Shown in pieces: positions 42,062 to 50,373 of a stretch of 64,000 nt of DNA (its first letter is position 1; every line of letters begins with the position of its first letter). Under the pieces are notes generated by a model that did not search any database, was not told where the DNA came from, and saw only the letters and a program-made list of their open reading frames with translations. The stretch lies in assembly GCA_963830885.1 (NCBI GenBank), contig CAWHOA010000038.1, positions 78,537 to 142,536 of the forward strand, written 5' to 3'. A program made the translations under genes and the position numbers. This stretch comes from JAIBJN01 sp963830885. Its GTDB lineage: Bacteria > Actinomycetota > Thermoleophilia > Gaiellales > Gaiellaceae.

Positions 42062-43204
42062 ATGGCACGAACCGTCACTTGGGACGAGCTTCGCGACCTT
42101 GCAGGGTTCGAGGCCGAGAACGGCTACGCGATCAGCGTCTATCTCGACCTGGATCCGAGCCTCGTGCCCACCGCAGGCGATGCGCACACGCGCCTGCATT
42201 CGCTCCTCGACGGCGCGGCCAAGGAGAACGGCGGCAAGGAGCGCGAGTTGACCCACCAGCAGCGGCTCGCGCTTCGCGACGACCTCGAGCGGATCCGCCA
42301 CTACTTCGAGGCCGAGTTCGAGCGGAACGGCGCGCACGGCCTCGCCATCTTCTGCGCAGGCCTCGACAACGTCTGGCGCCCGTTGCCGCTCACGGAGGTC
42401 GTGCCCGACCGGATCAAGGTCGACCAGCTCCTCTACCTCGCGCCGCTGGTCCCGCTCGTCGGTCGCGGCGAGGGAGCGCTCGTCCTCGTCGTCAGCCGCG
42501 AGCAGGGGCGCTTCTACCGCCTCCGGGCCGGCCGGTTGGAGGACCTGGCCGACTACTTCGAGGAGCAGCCGCGCCGTCACGACCAGGGTGGCCTGGCCCA
42601 GGCGCGCCTCCAGCGCCACGCCGACGAGCTCGTCCACGAGCACCTCAAGCGGGTGGCGGAGGAGCTCGACGGGTTCGTGCGCCGCCTGCGGAAGCCGCAG
42701 GTGGTCGTCGTCGCCAACGAGGAGACGTGGAGAGAGCTCGAGAGCCTCGTCTCCCAGGAGGCGCGCTCCGTGGTCGCCGGCGTCGCCCACGCCGAGGCGC
42801 ACGCGGGGGCGACCGAGCTCCTGGGCGTGGCCGCGCCCGTGCTCGAGCGCTGGCGGACGGAGAAGGAGACGGAGGCCGTGGACCGGTGGAGCGAGGAGCT
42901 CGGCCGGAGGGGCCGCGCGGCCTCGGGTTGGCGGACGACCCTCGAGGCGGCGTCGGACGCGCGCGTCGAGCTGCTGCTCTTCCGCGAGGGCGCCCAGCAC
43001 GAGGCCAGGCGCTGCCCCGCCTGCGGTCGTCTCTCGCTCGACGGGGGGAAGTGCCCGCTCGACGGGACGCAGCTCGAGGTCTCGAAGGACGGCCTCGATC
43101 TCGCCGTCCACCAGACGCTGGCCCACGGCGGCCGGGTCTGGGCCGTGCGCTACCGGGACGACCTCGACGCCGACGGCGGCATCGGGGCGCTCTTGCGGTT
43201 CTAG
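42062..43204 (+). CDS. bacterial eRF1/Vms1-related (baeRF-type) protein
   Basis: The 380-residue protein resembles the bacterial archaeo-eukaryotic release factor (baeRF) group. It has an N-terminal domain beginning NGYAISVYLDLDPSLVPTAG, a central eRF1 domain-2-like segment (ALVLVVSREQGRFYRLRAGR) and a domain-3-like part (VVVVANEETWRELES). Near the C-terminus is a zinc ribbon, CPACGRLSLDGGKCP (about 319-333). The GGQ tripeptide of classical release factors is not evident. Relatives are proposed to act in ribosome rescue, like Vms1; this is inference. SD AGGGGG precedes the ATG, and TAGCTT (42021-42026) may be the -10 box. Confidence 0.75.
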   Translation: MARTVTWDELRDLAGFEAENGYAISVYLDLDPSLVPTAGDAHTRLHSLLDGAAKENGGKERELTHQQRLALRDDLERIRHYFEAEFERNGAHGLAIFCAGLDNVWRPLPLTEVVPDRIKVDQLLYLAPLVPLVGRGEGALVLVVSREQGRFYRLRAGRLEDLADYFEEQPRRHDQGGLAQARLQRHADELVHEHLKRVAEELDGFVRRLRKPQVVVVANEETWRELESLVSQEARSVVAGVAHAEAHAGATELLGVAAPVLERWRTEKETEAVDRWSEELGRRGRAASGWRTTLEAASDARVELLLFREGAQHEARRCPACGRLSLDGGKCPLDGTQLEVSKDGLDLAVHQTLAHGGRVWAVRYRDDLDADGGIGALLRF

Positions 43205-45105
43205 CTCTTTACGCGCGCCCGGGTCGGCTCGTCGACCGACTCCGTCACGGGCCGCTCGGCGGCGCCCGCGGCGGGGAGCTCGAAGAAGAACGTCGAGCCC
43301 TCGACCTCACGCGAGGCGACCCAGATCCTCCCGCCCATCCGACGCACGAGCTCACGGCAGATGTAGAGGCCGAGGCCCGTGCCGCCGACCCCGCGCGTGA
43401 GGTTCGGGTCGAGCCGGAAGAACTTCTCGAAGATTCGCTCCTGCTCGCGCAACGGGATCCCGAGGCCTTCGTCGCGGACGGCGAAGAGGACACGGCCCTC
43501 GTGGCGCCAGAGCGAGAGCTGGACGCGACCGCCGGAGGGCGAGTACTTGACCGCGTTCTCGACCAGGTTCGCCAGGACCTGCCGCAGCATGTCCGGGTCG
43601 GCAGCGATCTGGGGAAGGTCCTCCCCCGGCGCCAGCTCGATCGTCACACCGGGCGGCGCATGGGCGCGAGCGGCCTCGACCACCTCGAGCGCGAGCGGCG
43701 CCGGATCGCAGTGCTCGACGGCGAAGGCAAAGCTGCCCGAGTCGAGCCGGCTCGCCGCGAGGACCTGATCGACGATCCGCGCCAGACGGTCCGACTCGCC
43801 CGCGATCACGGCCAGGAGCCGCCGTCGATGGTCGTCGTCCAGGTCGACGTCCTGGCGCCGAAGCGTCATCGCGGCCCCGTAGACGGCCGCGAGCGGGGTC
43901 CGCAGCTCATGCGAGAGCGTGGCTACGAACTCGCTCTTGAGCCTCTCGATGCCCCGCTCCTCGGTCAGGTCGCGGAGCGCATAGACCGTCCCGTCCGGGA
44001 ACTGGACGGCGGAGATCGAGATCCAGAGCTCGCGGTCGCCCAGGTCGAGCGGGAGTGTCTCGGCGTGCTTGGCCGCATAGGCGGGGGCGCTCGCGACCGG
44101 GACGAGTGGCTCGATCGCCGCCCACCCGGGCAGAACGTCCTGCGGCCGCCGCCCGAGGACGTCGTCGCTGTCGAGCCCGGTCACCGCCGCGATCGCGGGG
44201 TTCCACAGCCGGACGACGCCGGTGCCGTCGACGAAGAAGACGCCGTCGCCGATGTGGGCGAGCACCCGGCCCGCACGTTCTCGCTCCTCGCGTACCTCCT
44301 CCTGCAGCCGGGTCCGCTCGAGGACGTCGCCCGCTTCGTTGGCGATCAGCTCGGCGACGGCGACCGTGACGCCGTCGAACCTCCTGTGGGCGGCGACGGC
44401 GTAGAAGGTGAGCGTGCCGACCGGACTGCCCTCGTACCGGATCGGCACGATGAGCGCGCTGCGGGCACCGACCGCGCGCGCGAGCTGCATCTTGAAGCGT
44501 CGCTCCTGGGACACGTCGTTGACCATGAGCGAGCGCCCCTGAGCCATGAACACCTTGTTGAAGTTGTCGGAGACGTCGACCTCGAACGTCCGCCAGAGCT
44601 CCTCCGGGATGCCGCTCGCGGCCGCTGCCCTGAGCATGCCCGTTCGCGCGTCGTAGAGGAGCAGCACCGCCGCGTCGGCGCCCACGGCCGGGGCGGCCAT
44701 GTCGAGGATGTCCCCGCCGACCTGCTCCACCGGCCCGGGCTGCGAGCTCAGCCGGGCGATCGCGCCGAGAACCTCCAGCTCGCGGATCCGCTGCGGGCGG
44801 GACGCGCCCCGGCGCAAGCTCTCGCGGCCGCGGCGCGTGGCGAGGGCGACCCAGACTGCGGTCGCCAGCGCGGCTGCGACGATCGAGAGGACGATGAACG
44901 GGGTCGAGTCGACCTCCCAGCGCCCCGTCACGCCCATGGCGAAGATGAAGAGCTGCTGCACCGATGATGCGACCAGCAGCAGGCCGGCCGAGAGGCTCAG
45001 CGCCGCGCCCGCGAAACGACGCTCCCGCCACCAGGCCCTGAGCAGGAGCAGGCCGAGGCCGAGCAGCGCCACTCCGAGCCACAGGAAGAACCAGCTGAAC
45101 TCCAC
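43201..45105 (-). CDS. membrane sensor histidine kinase (GAF-PAS-HisKA-HATPase)
   Basis: The 634-residue protein has three N-terminal transmembrane helices (about 5-25, 33-55, 70-92). A GAF domain follows (about 110-250), then a PAS domain (about 275-385, GVFFVDGTGVVRLWNPA), a HisKA dimerisation domain with H-box LSHELRTPLAAVYG (His near 398) and a HATPase_c domain (N-box NLVENAVKYSPS, G1 DEGLGIPLRE, G2 GVGGTGLGLYICRELV). No response regulator gene adjoins it, so it is an orphan kinase. Its stop shares CTAG with the stop of the convergent eRF1-related gene. Confidence 0.94.
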   Translation of the reverse strand: MEFSWFFLWLGVALLGLGLLLLRAWWRERRFAGAALSLSAGLLLVASSVQQLFIFAMGVTGRWEVDSTPFIVLSIVAAALATAVWVALATRRGRESLRRGASRPQRIRELEVLGAIARLSSQPGPVEQVGGDILDMAAPAVGADAAVLLLYDARTGMLRAAAASGIPEELWRTFEVDVSDNFNKVFMAQGRSLMVNDVSQERRFKMQLARAVGARSALIVPIRYEGSPVGTLTFYAVAAHRRFDGVTVAVAELIANEAGDVLERTRLQEEVREERERAGRVLAHIGDGVFFVDGTGVVRLWNPAIAAVTGLDSDDVLGRRPQDVLPGWAAIEPLVPVASAPAYAAKHAETLPLDLGDRELWISISAVQFPDGTVYALRDLTEERGIERLKSEFVATLSHELRTPLAAVYGAAMTLRRQDVDLDDDHRRRLLAVIAGESDRLARIVDQVLAASRLDSGSFAFAVEHCDPAPLALEVVEAARAHAPPGVTIELAPGEDLPQIAADPDMLRQVLANLVENAVKYSPSGGRVQLSLWRHEGRVLFAVRDEGLGIPLREQERIFEKFFRLDPNLTRGVGGTGLGLYICRELVRRMGGRIWVASREVEGSTFFFELPAAGAAERPVTESVDEPTRARVKS

Positions 45106-45161
45106 GGAAGGGTCCTTCCCGCGAGTATAGGAAGCGCGGCGCCCCCCGTCGAAGCCCGGCG

Positions 45162-46253
45162 CTACGCGGCGTCGACTGCGCGCGGGAGCTCGGCGAGCTC
45201 GATCGGCTCGCCCTCGGGCTCCGACTCGGAAGCGCGCTCGAGCTTCGTCTCGAAGCGGGAGAGGCGACGCTCGGACTCCGAGAACTTCGACTGCGCGTTT
45301 CCGAGATGCTTGCCGACCACCTCGAAGTCACCCTTGAACTTCGTGAAGTCGCGGTTCAGGTCGGCGACGTAGGCCATGACCTCGTGCGCGTGCTCCTCGA
45401 TCCGGAGGCCCTTGAAGCCCTGGGCGAGCGTCAGCAGATACGTGTAGAAGGTATTCGGCGACACGGGGAAGACCTTCCGCCTCTGCGCGTGCTCGACGGG
45501 GTTCGCGTCGCCGCCGATGCGATTGCAGACGAGCTCGTAGTAGACGCCCTCGACGGGCAGGTACATGAACGCGAACTCGTACGTTCCTTCCTCCGGTCGG
45601 ATGTACTTCTCGGCGATCGCGTCGATGTGGCCCTTCACGTCCCGCGCGAACGCCTTCGCGTGGAGCTCGCGGGTGACGTCGTCGTCAGCCTCGGTGAAGC
45701 GCTGGAAGTTGTCGAGCGGAAACTTCGCGTCGACCGGGATGAGCGCGCCGTCGAGCCGGATGACGGCGTCGACGCGCTCCCCGCTGCGGAATCCGTGCTG
45801 GAGCGCGAACTTGTCCGCGGGAAGCACGTCGGCGAGGAGCTGCTTGAGCAAGAGCTCGCCGACCCCGCCGCGCGCCTTCGGCGGCCGGAGCATCTGCTCG
45901 AAGCGCTGGAGGTCCTTGAGGCGCTCGTTCATCTGCGCGGTGGTCTCGCCGACCTTGCCGAGCCCCTCGTGCATGCGGGCCGACGTCTCGGTCATGCCCG
46001 CGAGGCGCCGGTCGACCTTGACGTCCATCTCGCCGAGCCGGCGGTCGACCTTCGTGTCGAGCTCGCCGAAGCGGCGGTCCATCGTCTCGGTCATGCCGGC
46101 CAGACGCCGGTCGATCTCGGCGTTTCGCCCCGTCAGCTGCTCGGCGCTCTCGTCGCGGTGCCGCGCGAAGTCGGCGCGAAGCACGCGGACGAGCCAGACG
46201 GCGCCGGCCGCGGCTGCGGCGACGACCAGGAGGATGGCGACGGTCCCGACCAT
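45162..46253 (-). CDS. rmuC: RmuC-family DNA recombination protein
   Basis: RmuC proteins limit inversions at short inverted repeats and are thought to be nucleases. The 363-residue protein has one N-terminal membrane helix (about 3-23), a long coiled coil made of near-repeats (VDRRLGEMDVKVDRRLAGM, about 35-110) and a nuclease-like domain (about 115-330) with ERVDAVIRLDGALIPVDAKF, the PD-(D/E)XK-type core. The C-terminus is again coiled. It is divergent from the nitrilase operon. Confidence 0.9.
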   Translation of the reverse strand: MVGTVAILLVVAAAAAGAVWLVRVLRADFARHRDESAEQLTGRNAEIDRRLAGMTETMDRRFGELDTKVDRRLGEMDVKVDRRLAGMTETSARMHEGLGKVGETTAQMNERLKDLQRFEQMLRPPKARGGVGELLLKQLLADVLPADKFALQHGFRSGERVDAVIRLDGALIPVDAKFPLDNFQRFTEADDDVTRELHAKAFARDVKGHIDAIAEKYIRPEEGTYEFAFMYLPVEGVYYELVCNRIGGDANPVEHAQRRKVFPVSPNTFYTYLLTLAQGFKGLRIEEHAHEVMAYVADLNRDFTKFKGDFEVVGKHLGNAQSKFSESERRLSRFETKLERASESEPEGEPIELAELPRAVDAA

Positions 46254-46302
46254 GGGCCGACGAACAGTAGGGAGGGCGTCGGACGGATCGGTTCCTTAAA
46301 GC

Positions 46303-46340
46303 GCCAAATCCGGCGAGCCCGAGGGCTTACCGGATCTGGC
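46303..46340. repeat. 38-base imperfect palindrome between rmuC and the nitrilase gene
   Basis: GCCA-a-ATCCGG (46303-46313) pairs with CCGGAT-c-TGGC (46330-46340), and AGCC with GGCT inside around the loop CGAG. It sits in the 178-base divergent region and could be an operator or a hairpin terminator. Confidence 0.45.
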
Positions 46341-46419
46341 ATGCGCGAGCCTAATGGCCGCCCCGAGAGGTCGTCAACCGGCTGCGGGGGAAGTCTCCGC
46401 AAAGTGCAGCCTTTTTCGG

Positions 46420-46425
46420 TAGAAC
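46420..46425 (+). promoter_or_regulatory. -10-like box TAGAAC before the nitrilase operon
   Basis: TAGAAC ends six bases before the GTG at 46432, again without Shine-Dalgarno. It probably starts the 46.4-50.4 kb operon. Confidence 0.45.
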
Positions 46426-46431
46426 CTCAGC

Positions 46432-47355
46432 GTGCGCCGACCCGTCACCGTCGCCTGCGCCCAGGTCGAGCCTGTCGTGCTCGACAGGGAGGCCTCGCTC
46501 GACCGGCTGGCGGCGACCACGGCCGAGGCGGCGGCCAACGGTGCCGGCCTCGTCGTCTTCCCGGAGGCCTACCTGCCGGCCTACCCCTCGTCGGTCTGGG
46601 CCAAGTACCTCGCCGGCTGGGCCGACCCGCGCGCGAAGGCCGCATTCGCGCGCCTGGCCGAGGAGTCGGTCGAGGTGCCGGGCCCGGCCGCCGACCGGCT
46701 GGGGGAGATTGCGCGCGAGCACGGCGTCTGGCTCGTCACCGGCGTCACCGAGATCGATCCGGAGCGGCCGGGAACGCTCTACAACACGCTCCTCTACCAC
46801 GACGCCGAAGGGCACCTCGCGCTCCACCACCGCAAGCTCGTGCCCACGAACCACGAGCGGCTCGTCTGGGGTCAGGGCGACGGGCGCGGCCTGCGCGCGA
46901 TCGAGACCGGCTTCGGCCGGCTCGGCGGCCTCATCTGCTGGGAGAACTACATGCCGCTCGCACGCTTCTCCCTCTACGAGTCCGGCGTCGAGATCTACGT
47001 TGCGTCGACCGCCGACGACTCGGACGCCTGGCAGGCGACGCTCGTTCACATCGCTCTGGAGTCGCGGGCGTTCGTGGTCGCGCCGTGCCACTTCCAGCGC
47101 GCGGCGGCCTATCCGGCGGACTTTCCCTTGCGCGAGGCCTTCGAGGGCGTCGAGATCGTCGGGCGCGGCGGCAGCGCGATCCTCGGGCCCGACGGTGCCT
47201 ACCTCGCCGGGCCGCTCTACGACGAGGAGGGCATCCTCTACGCGGAGCTCGACCCGGCGCGGCTCCACGAGGAGCGCCAGCGCTTCGACCCCGCGGGGCA
47301 CTACCACCGGCCCGACGTGCTCAAGCTCGAGGTCAACGCTCCGCCGGAGGCGTGA
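46432..47355 (+). CDS. nitrilase (carbon-nitrogen hydrolase, branch 1-like)
   Basis: The 307-residue protein has the complete Glu-Lys-Cys triad of the nitrilase superfamily: VVFPEAYLPAYPSSVW (Glu about 43), HHRKLVPTNHERLVWG (Lys about 133) and GGLICWENYMPLARFSLY (Cys about 167). The CWE(N/H)xxPL form is that of true nitrilases, which turn R-CN into acid plus ammonia, or of cyanide-degrading relatives. The substrate is not known. Its stop overlaps the next GTG (GTGA), so it opens a coupled operon with an aminotransferase, an ornithine-cyclodeaminase-like enzyme and a transporter. Confidence 0.93.
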   Translation: MRRPVTVACAQVEPVVLDREASLDRLAATTAEAAANGAGLVVFPEAYLPAYPSSVWAKYLAGWADPRAKAAFARLAEESVEVPGPAADRLGEIAREHGVWLVTGVTEIDPERPGTLYNTLLYHDAEGHLALHHRKLVPTNHERLVWGQGDGRGLRAIETGFGRLGGLICWENYMPLARFSLYESGVEIYVASTADDSDAWQATLVHIALESRAFVVAPCHFQRAAAYPADFPLREAFEGVEIVGRGGSAILGPDGAYLAGPLYDEEGILYAELDPARLHEERQRFDPAGHYHRPDVLKLEVNAPPEA

Positions 47356-48506
47356 CCGGGCGCCCCTCCCTCTCGCCGCGCAGCGACTTCCCCGTGCTCG
47401 AGGAGGTCGTCTACCTGAACACGGGCTCGATCGGGCTCGAGCCGCTGCCCGTGCAGCATGCCGGCGAGGCGCTGGGGAGCCAGATCGCGGGACGCGGGAC
47501 GGTCGGGTTCGACGACGAGGTCGAGAAGCGGGTCGGCGACATCCCCAGGGCAGCGGTGGCGCGGCTCCTGGGCGCGAGCCCGGACGACGTCGCCGTCGTC
47601 ACGCATGCGACCGAGGCGCTCTGCCAGGTCGCCTGGTGGCTGAAGCCGGGCGAGGGTGAGAACGTCGTCTCCGCCGACCTCGAGTTCCCGAGCGTCACGT
47701 ATCCCTGGATTCGGCTCGCGCGCGACACCGGCGTGGAGGTGCGCCTCGCGCCTGCGCTGCACGACGCGACGTCATTCTCGCTGGACACGATCGCGGCGGC
47801 GGTGGACGAGGGCACCTCCGTCATCTGCGTGAGCCACGTCCAGTACGCGACGGGGCACCGGCTCGAGCCGGCGGGGCTCGTGGAGCTGGCGCGCTCGGTC
47901 GGCGCCACGCTCGTCCTCGACGTGACGCAGTCGGCCGGTGTCGTGCCCCTCGACGCGCCGGCGCTGGGGGTCGACGTGCTCGTCTCCTCCGGCTACAAGT
48001 GGCTCTGCTCGGCGCCGGGGGCGGGCATCTGCTATCTGCGCCCCGAGCTCTGGGAGCGCCTCGACCCACCCTTCGTCGGCTGGAAGTCGACCGAGGACGC
48101 GTTCGCCTTCGACGCGACGACGATCCCGCTGGCGCAGGCGGCCCGACGGCTCGAGTACTCGACGCCCGCCCACGCGGCCGGCGCCGCGCTGACGGCTGCG
48201 GTCGACTACCTGCTCGAGCTGGGGATCGACAACGTCCTCGAGCACGATCTCGCGCTCGCCGCCGAGCTGCGCGCGGGGCTCGCGCCGCTCGGAGCCGAGG
48301 TCCTGACGCCGGCCGAGGACGATCGCCGTGCCGGGATCGTCATCGCCCGCTTCCAGGGGCGCGACGGCGTCGAGGTCGCATCCGCCCTGGCCGAGGCCGG
48401 GGTGATCGTCTCGCCGCGACTCGGGGCCGTGCGCTTCTCCTTCCATCACTTCAACGATTCTTCGGACGTCGAGCGGGCTCTCGGTGCGCTCGCGGAGATC
48501 CTCTGA
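47352..48506 (+). CDS. class V aminotransferase (cysteine-desulfurase/isopenicillin-epimerase fold)
   Basis: The 384-residue PLP enzyme begins PVLEEVVYLNTGSIGLEPLP. It has VVTHATEALCQVAWWL (phosphate-binding turn), CVSHVQYATGHRL, VLDVTQSAGVVPLD (PLP-ring Asp) and the Schiff-base lysine in VSSGYKWLCSAPGAGI (about 217). That lysine motif is typical of the isopenicillin-N-epimerase/selenocysteine-lyase-like subgroup. No active-site Cys loop of a true desulfurase is evident. GTG overlaps the nitrilase stop. The reaction is unknown but must fit a nitrilase-linked pathway. Confidence 0.88.
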   Translation: MTGRPSLSPRSDFPVLEEVVYLNTGSIGLEPLPVQHAGEALGSQIAGRGTVGFDDEVEKRVGDIPRAAVARLLGASPDDVAVVTHATEALCQVAWWLKPGEGENVVSADLEFPSVTYPWIRLARDTGVEVRLAPALHDATSFSLDTIAAAVDEGTSVICVSHVQYATGHRLEPAGLVELARSVGATLVLDVTQSAGVVPLDAPALGVDVLVSSGYKWLCSAPGAGICYLRPELWERLDPPFVGWKSTEDAFAFDATTIPLAQAARRLEYSTPAHAAGAALTAAVDYLLELGIDNVLEHDLALAAELRAGLAPLGAEVLTPAEDDRRAGIVIARFQGRDGVEVASALAEAGVIVSPRLGAVRFSFHHFNDSSDVERALGALAEIL

Positions 48507-49489
48507 GCGCGCGCGTCCTCTTCGAGCCGGAGATCCGCGAGCTTGCCGGCCCCGCGGAGGCGCTCGCCGCCGTGCGGGGGGCGTTCGTCGCGCTCGCCCG
48601 CGGTGACGTGACTCTGCCCGGGGCGATTGGCCTCGAGCTGCCGGCGGCCGGAGGCGAGGTGCACGTGAAGGGCGCGTACCTCCACGGTGCGCCCACGTAC
48701 TCGTTCAAGGTGGCGTCCGGCTTCTACCGGAACCCGGAGCGGGGTCTGCCCGTCGGCGCGGGCCTCGTGCTGGCCTTCTCCGCGGAGACGGGGCAGCTCG
48801 CGGCCGTCCTCCTCGACAACGGCTACCTGACGGAGCTGCGCACGGGCGCGGCCGGGGCTCTCGCCGCAGACCTCCTTGCGCGCCGGCAGGTCGGCAAGGT
48901 CGCCATGGTGGGCGTGGGCGGCCAGGCGCGCTACCAGCTCGAGGCGCTGGCGGGCGTCCGCACGCCCGAGGTCGTCGCCGCCTGGGGCCGCAACCCCGCG
49001 AAGGCCGAGGCGTACGCGACGGAGATGCGCGAGCGGCTGGGTCTCGCAGTCGAGGTTGCGCCGAGCCCGCGCGAGGCCGTCGAGGGCGCGGACGTCGTCG
49101 TGACCACGACACCCGCCCGCGAGCCGCTGGTCCGCGCCGAGTGGCTGGCGCCGGGCGCGCACGTCACCGCGGTCGGCTCCGACATGCCGGAGAAGCAGGA
49201 GCTCGACGCCGCGGTCCTGGCCCGAGCGGACAAGGTCGTCGCCGACCGGTTGGAGGCCTGTCTCCAGAACGGCGAGATCCACCGCGCCGTGGCCGCGGGC
49301 GCCATGACGGCCGGGGACGTCCACGCCGAGCTCGGCGAGATCGCCGCCGGCATCCGGCCGGGCCGCGAGTCCGACGACGAGATCACCGTGGCCGACCTGA
49401 CTGGGGTCGGCGTCCAGGACGCGGCGCTCGCTGCGTTCGTCGTGACCCAGGCCGAGGCACGCGAGGCCGGCCGGCCGCTCGAGCCCTGA
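48503..49489 (+). CDS. ornithine cyclodeaminase/mu-crystallin family protein, CTG start
   Basis: The 328-residue NAD(P)-dependent protein is of the OCD/mu-crystallin/alanine-dehydrogenase family. It contains VHVKGAYLHGAPTYSFKVAS (substrate Lys region), DNGYLTELRTGAAGALA, the nucleotide-binding KVAMVGVGGQARYQLEAL and HVTAVGSDMPEKQELD. Members deaminate ornithine or reduce cyclic imines. There is no ATG, GTG or TTG near the beginning of the homology; CTG at 48503 overlaps the previous TGA as CTGA, exactly like the GTGA/ATGA couplings of neighbouring genes. I therefore take CTG as the start. It is the third gene of the operon. Confidence 0.88.
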   Translation: MSARVLFEPEIRELAGPAEALAAVRGAFVALARGDVTLPGAIGLELPAAGGEVHVKGAYLHGAPTYSFKVASGFYRNPERGLPVGAGLVLAFSAETGQLAAVLLDNGYLTELRTGAAGALAADLLARRQVGKVAMVGVGGQARYQLEALAGVRTPEVVAAWGRNPAKAEAYATEMRERLGLAVEVAPSPREAVEGADVVVTTTPAREPLVRAEWLAPGAHVTAVGSDMPEKQELDAAVLARADKVVADRLEACLQNGEIHRAVAAGAMTAGDVHAELGEIAAGIRPGRESDDEITVADLTGVGVQDAALAAFVVTQAEAREAGRPLEP

Positions 49490-50355
49490 GCGCGCTCTCC
49501 CGCCGGGTGCGGGACGCGCCGGCGCCGCTCCTCGTCGTCGGCGCCGCGTTCTCCGTTCAGTTCGGCGCGGCGCTGGCGACGAGCGCGTTCGACGAAGTCG
49601 GGCCGCTCGGCTTCGTCTGGCTCCGTGTCGGGTTAGCGGCGCTCATCCTGCTGGCGCTGAACGCCCGCGCGCTCCGGGGTGCCAGCCCGCGTCCGCTCCG
49701 CTGGGTGATCGCGGCGGGTGTCGCGGTCGCCTTCATGAACGCCTGCTTCTACCAGGCGATCGACCGCATCCCGCTCGGCCTGGCGACGACGGTCGAGTTC
49801 CTGGGGCCGCTCGCAGTCGCCGTGCTCGGGTCGCGCCGCGCGCTCGACTTCCTCTGGGTCGCGCTCGCCGGCGCCGGGGTCGCCCTGCTCGGGAGCCCGG
49901 GGGTCGACATCGACCCGGTCGGCCTTGCGTTCGCCTTCGGCGCCGCCGCGAGCTGGGCCGCCTACATCCTCCTCGCCAAGCGGATGCTCGCCGACTGGCC
50001 GGTCGGGTCCGGCCTCACGGTCACATTGCTCGTCGCCGCCATCCTGCTCGCACCGCTGGGGCTTGCCGAAGGTGGGAGCGGTCTCCTCGACGCGCGCATC
50101 CTGGCGATCGGGCTCGTCGTCGCCGTCCTCGGCTCCGCGCTCCCGTTCACGCTGGAGCTGGCCGCGCTCCGCCAGATCTCGGCCGCGACCTTCGGGATCC
50201 TCATGAGCCTCGAGCCGGCGGTCGCGGCGTTCGCGGGTGCGGTCGCCCTCTCGCAGACGCCGAGCCCGGTGGAGGCGCTCGCCATCGTCCTCGTTATCGC
50301 CGCCTCCGCGGGCGCCAGTCTGCATGCTGCGCGGACCGTTCCTCCGGATGTCTAG
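49486..50355 (+). CDS. EamA/RhaT-type (DMT) transporter
   Basis: The 289-residue protein has ten hydrophobic helices in two EamA repeats (about 14-135 and 148-280). Typical stretches are FYQAIDRIPLGLATTVEFLG and LRQISAATFGILMSLEPAVA, the duplicated helix-4/5 signature. Such proteins usually export amino acids or related metabolites. CTG at 49486 again overlaps the preceding TGA as CTGA; a GTG at 49507 would remove seven residues and is the conventional alternative. It is the fourth gene of the nitrilase operon, so it may carry the pathway substrate or product. Confidence 0.88.
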   Translation: MSALSRRVRDAPAPLLVVGAAFSVQFGAALATSAFDEVGPLGFVWLRVGLAALILLALNARALRGASPRPLRWVIAAGVAVAFMNACFYQAIDRIPLGLATTVEFLGPLAVAVLGSRRALDFLWVALAGAGVALLGSPGVDIDPVGLAFAFGAAASWAAYILLAKRMLADWPVGSGLTVTLLVAAILLAPLGLAEGGSGLLDARILAIGLVVAVLGSALPFTLELAALRQISAATFGILMSLEPAVAAFAGAVALSQTPSPVEALAIVLVIAASAGASLHAARTVPPDV

Positions 50356-50361
50356 CGGGGT

Positions 50362-50367
50362 TACCCT
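50362..50367 (+). promoter_or_regulatory. -10-like box TACCCT before the PaaK-like gene
   Basis: TACCCT ends six bases before the GTG at 50374, suggesting an internal leaderless promoter inside the 46.4-52.4 kb cluster. Confidence 0.4.
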
Positions 50368-50373
50368 TGCGCA

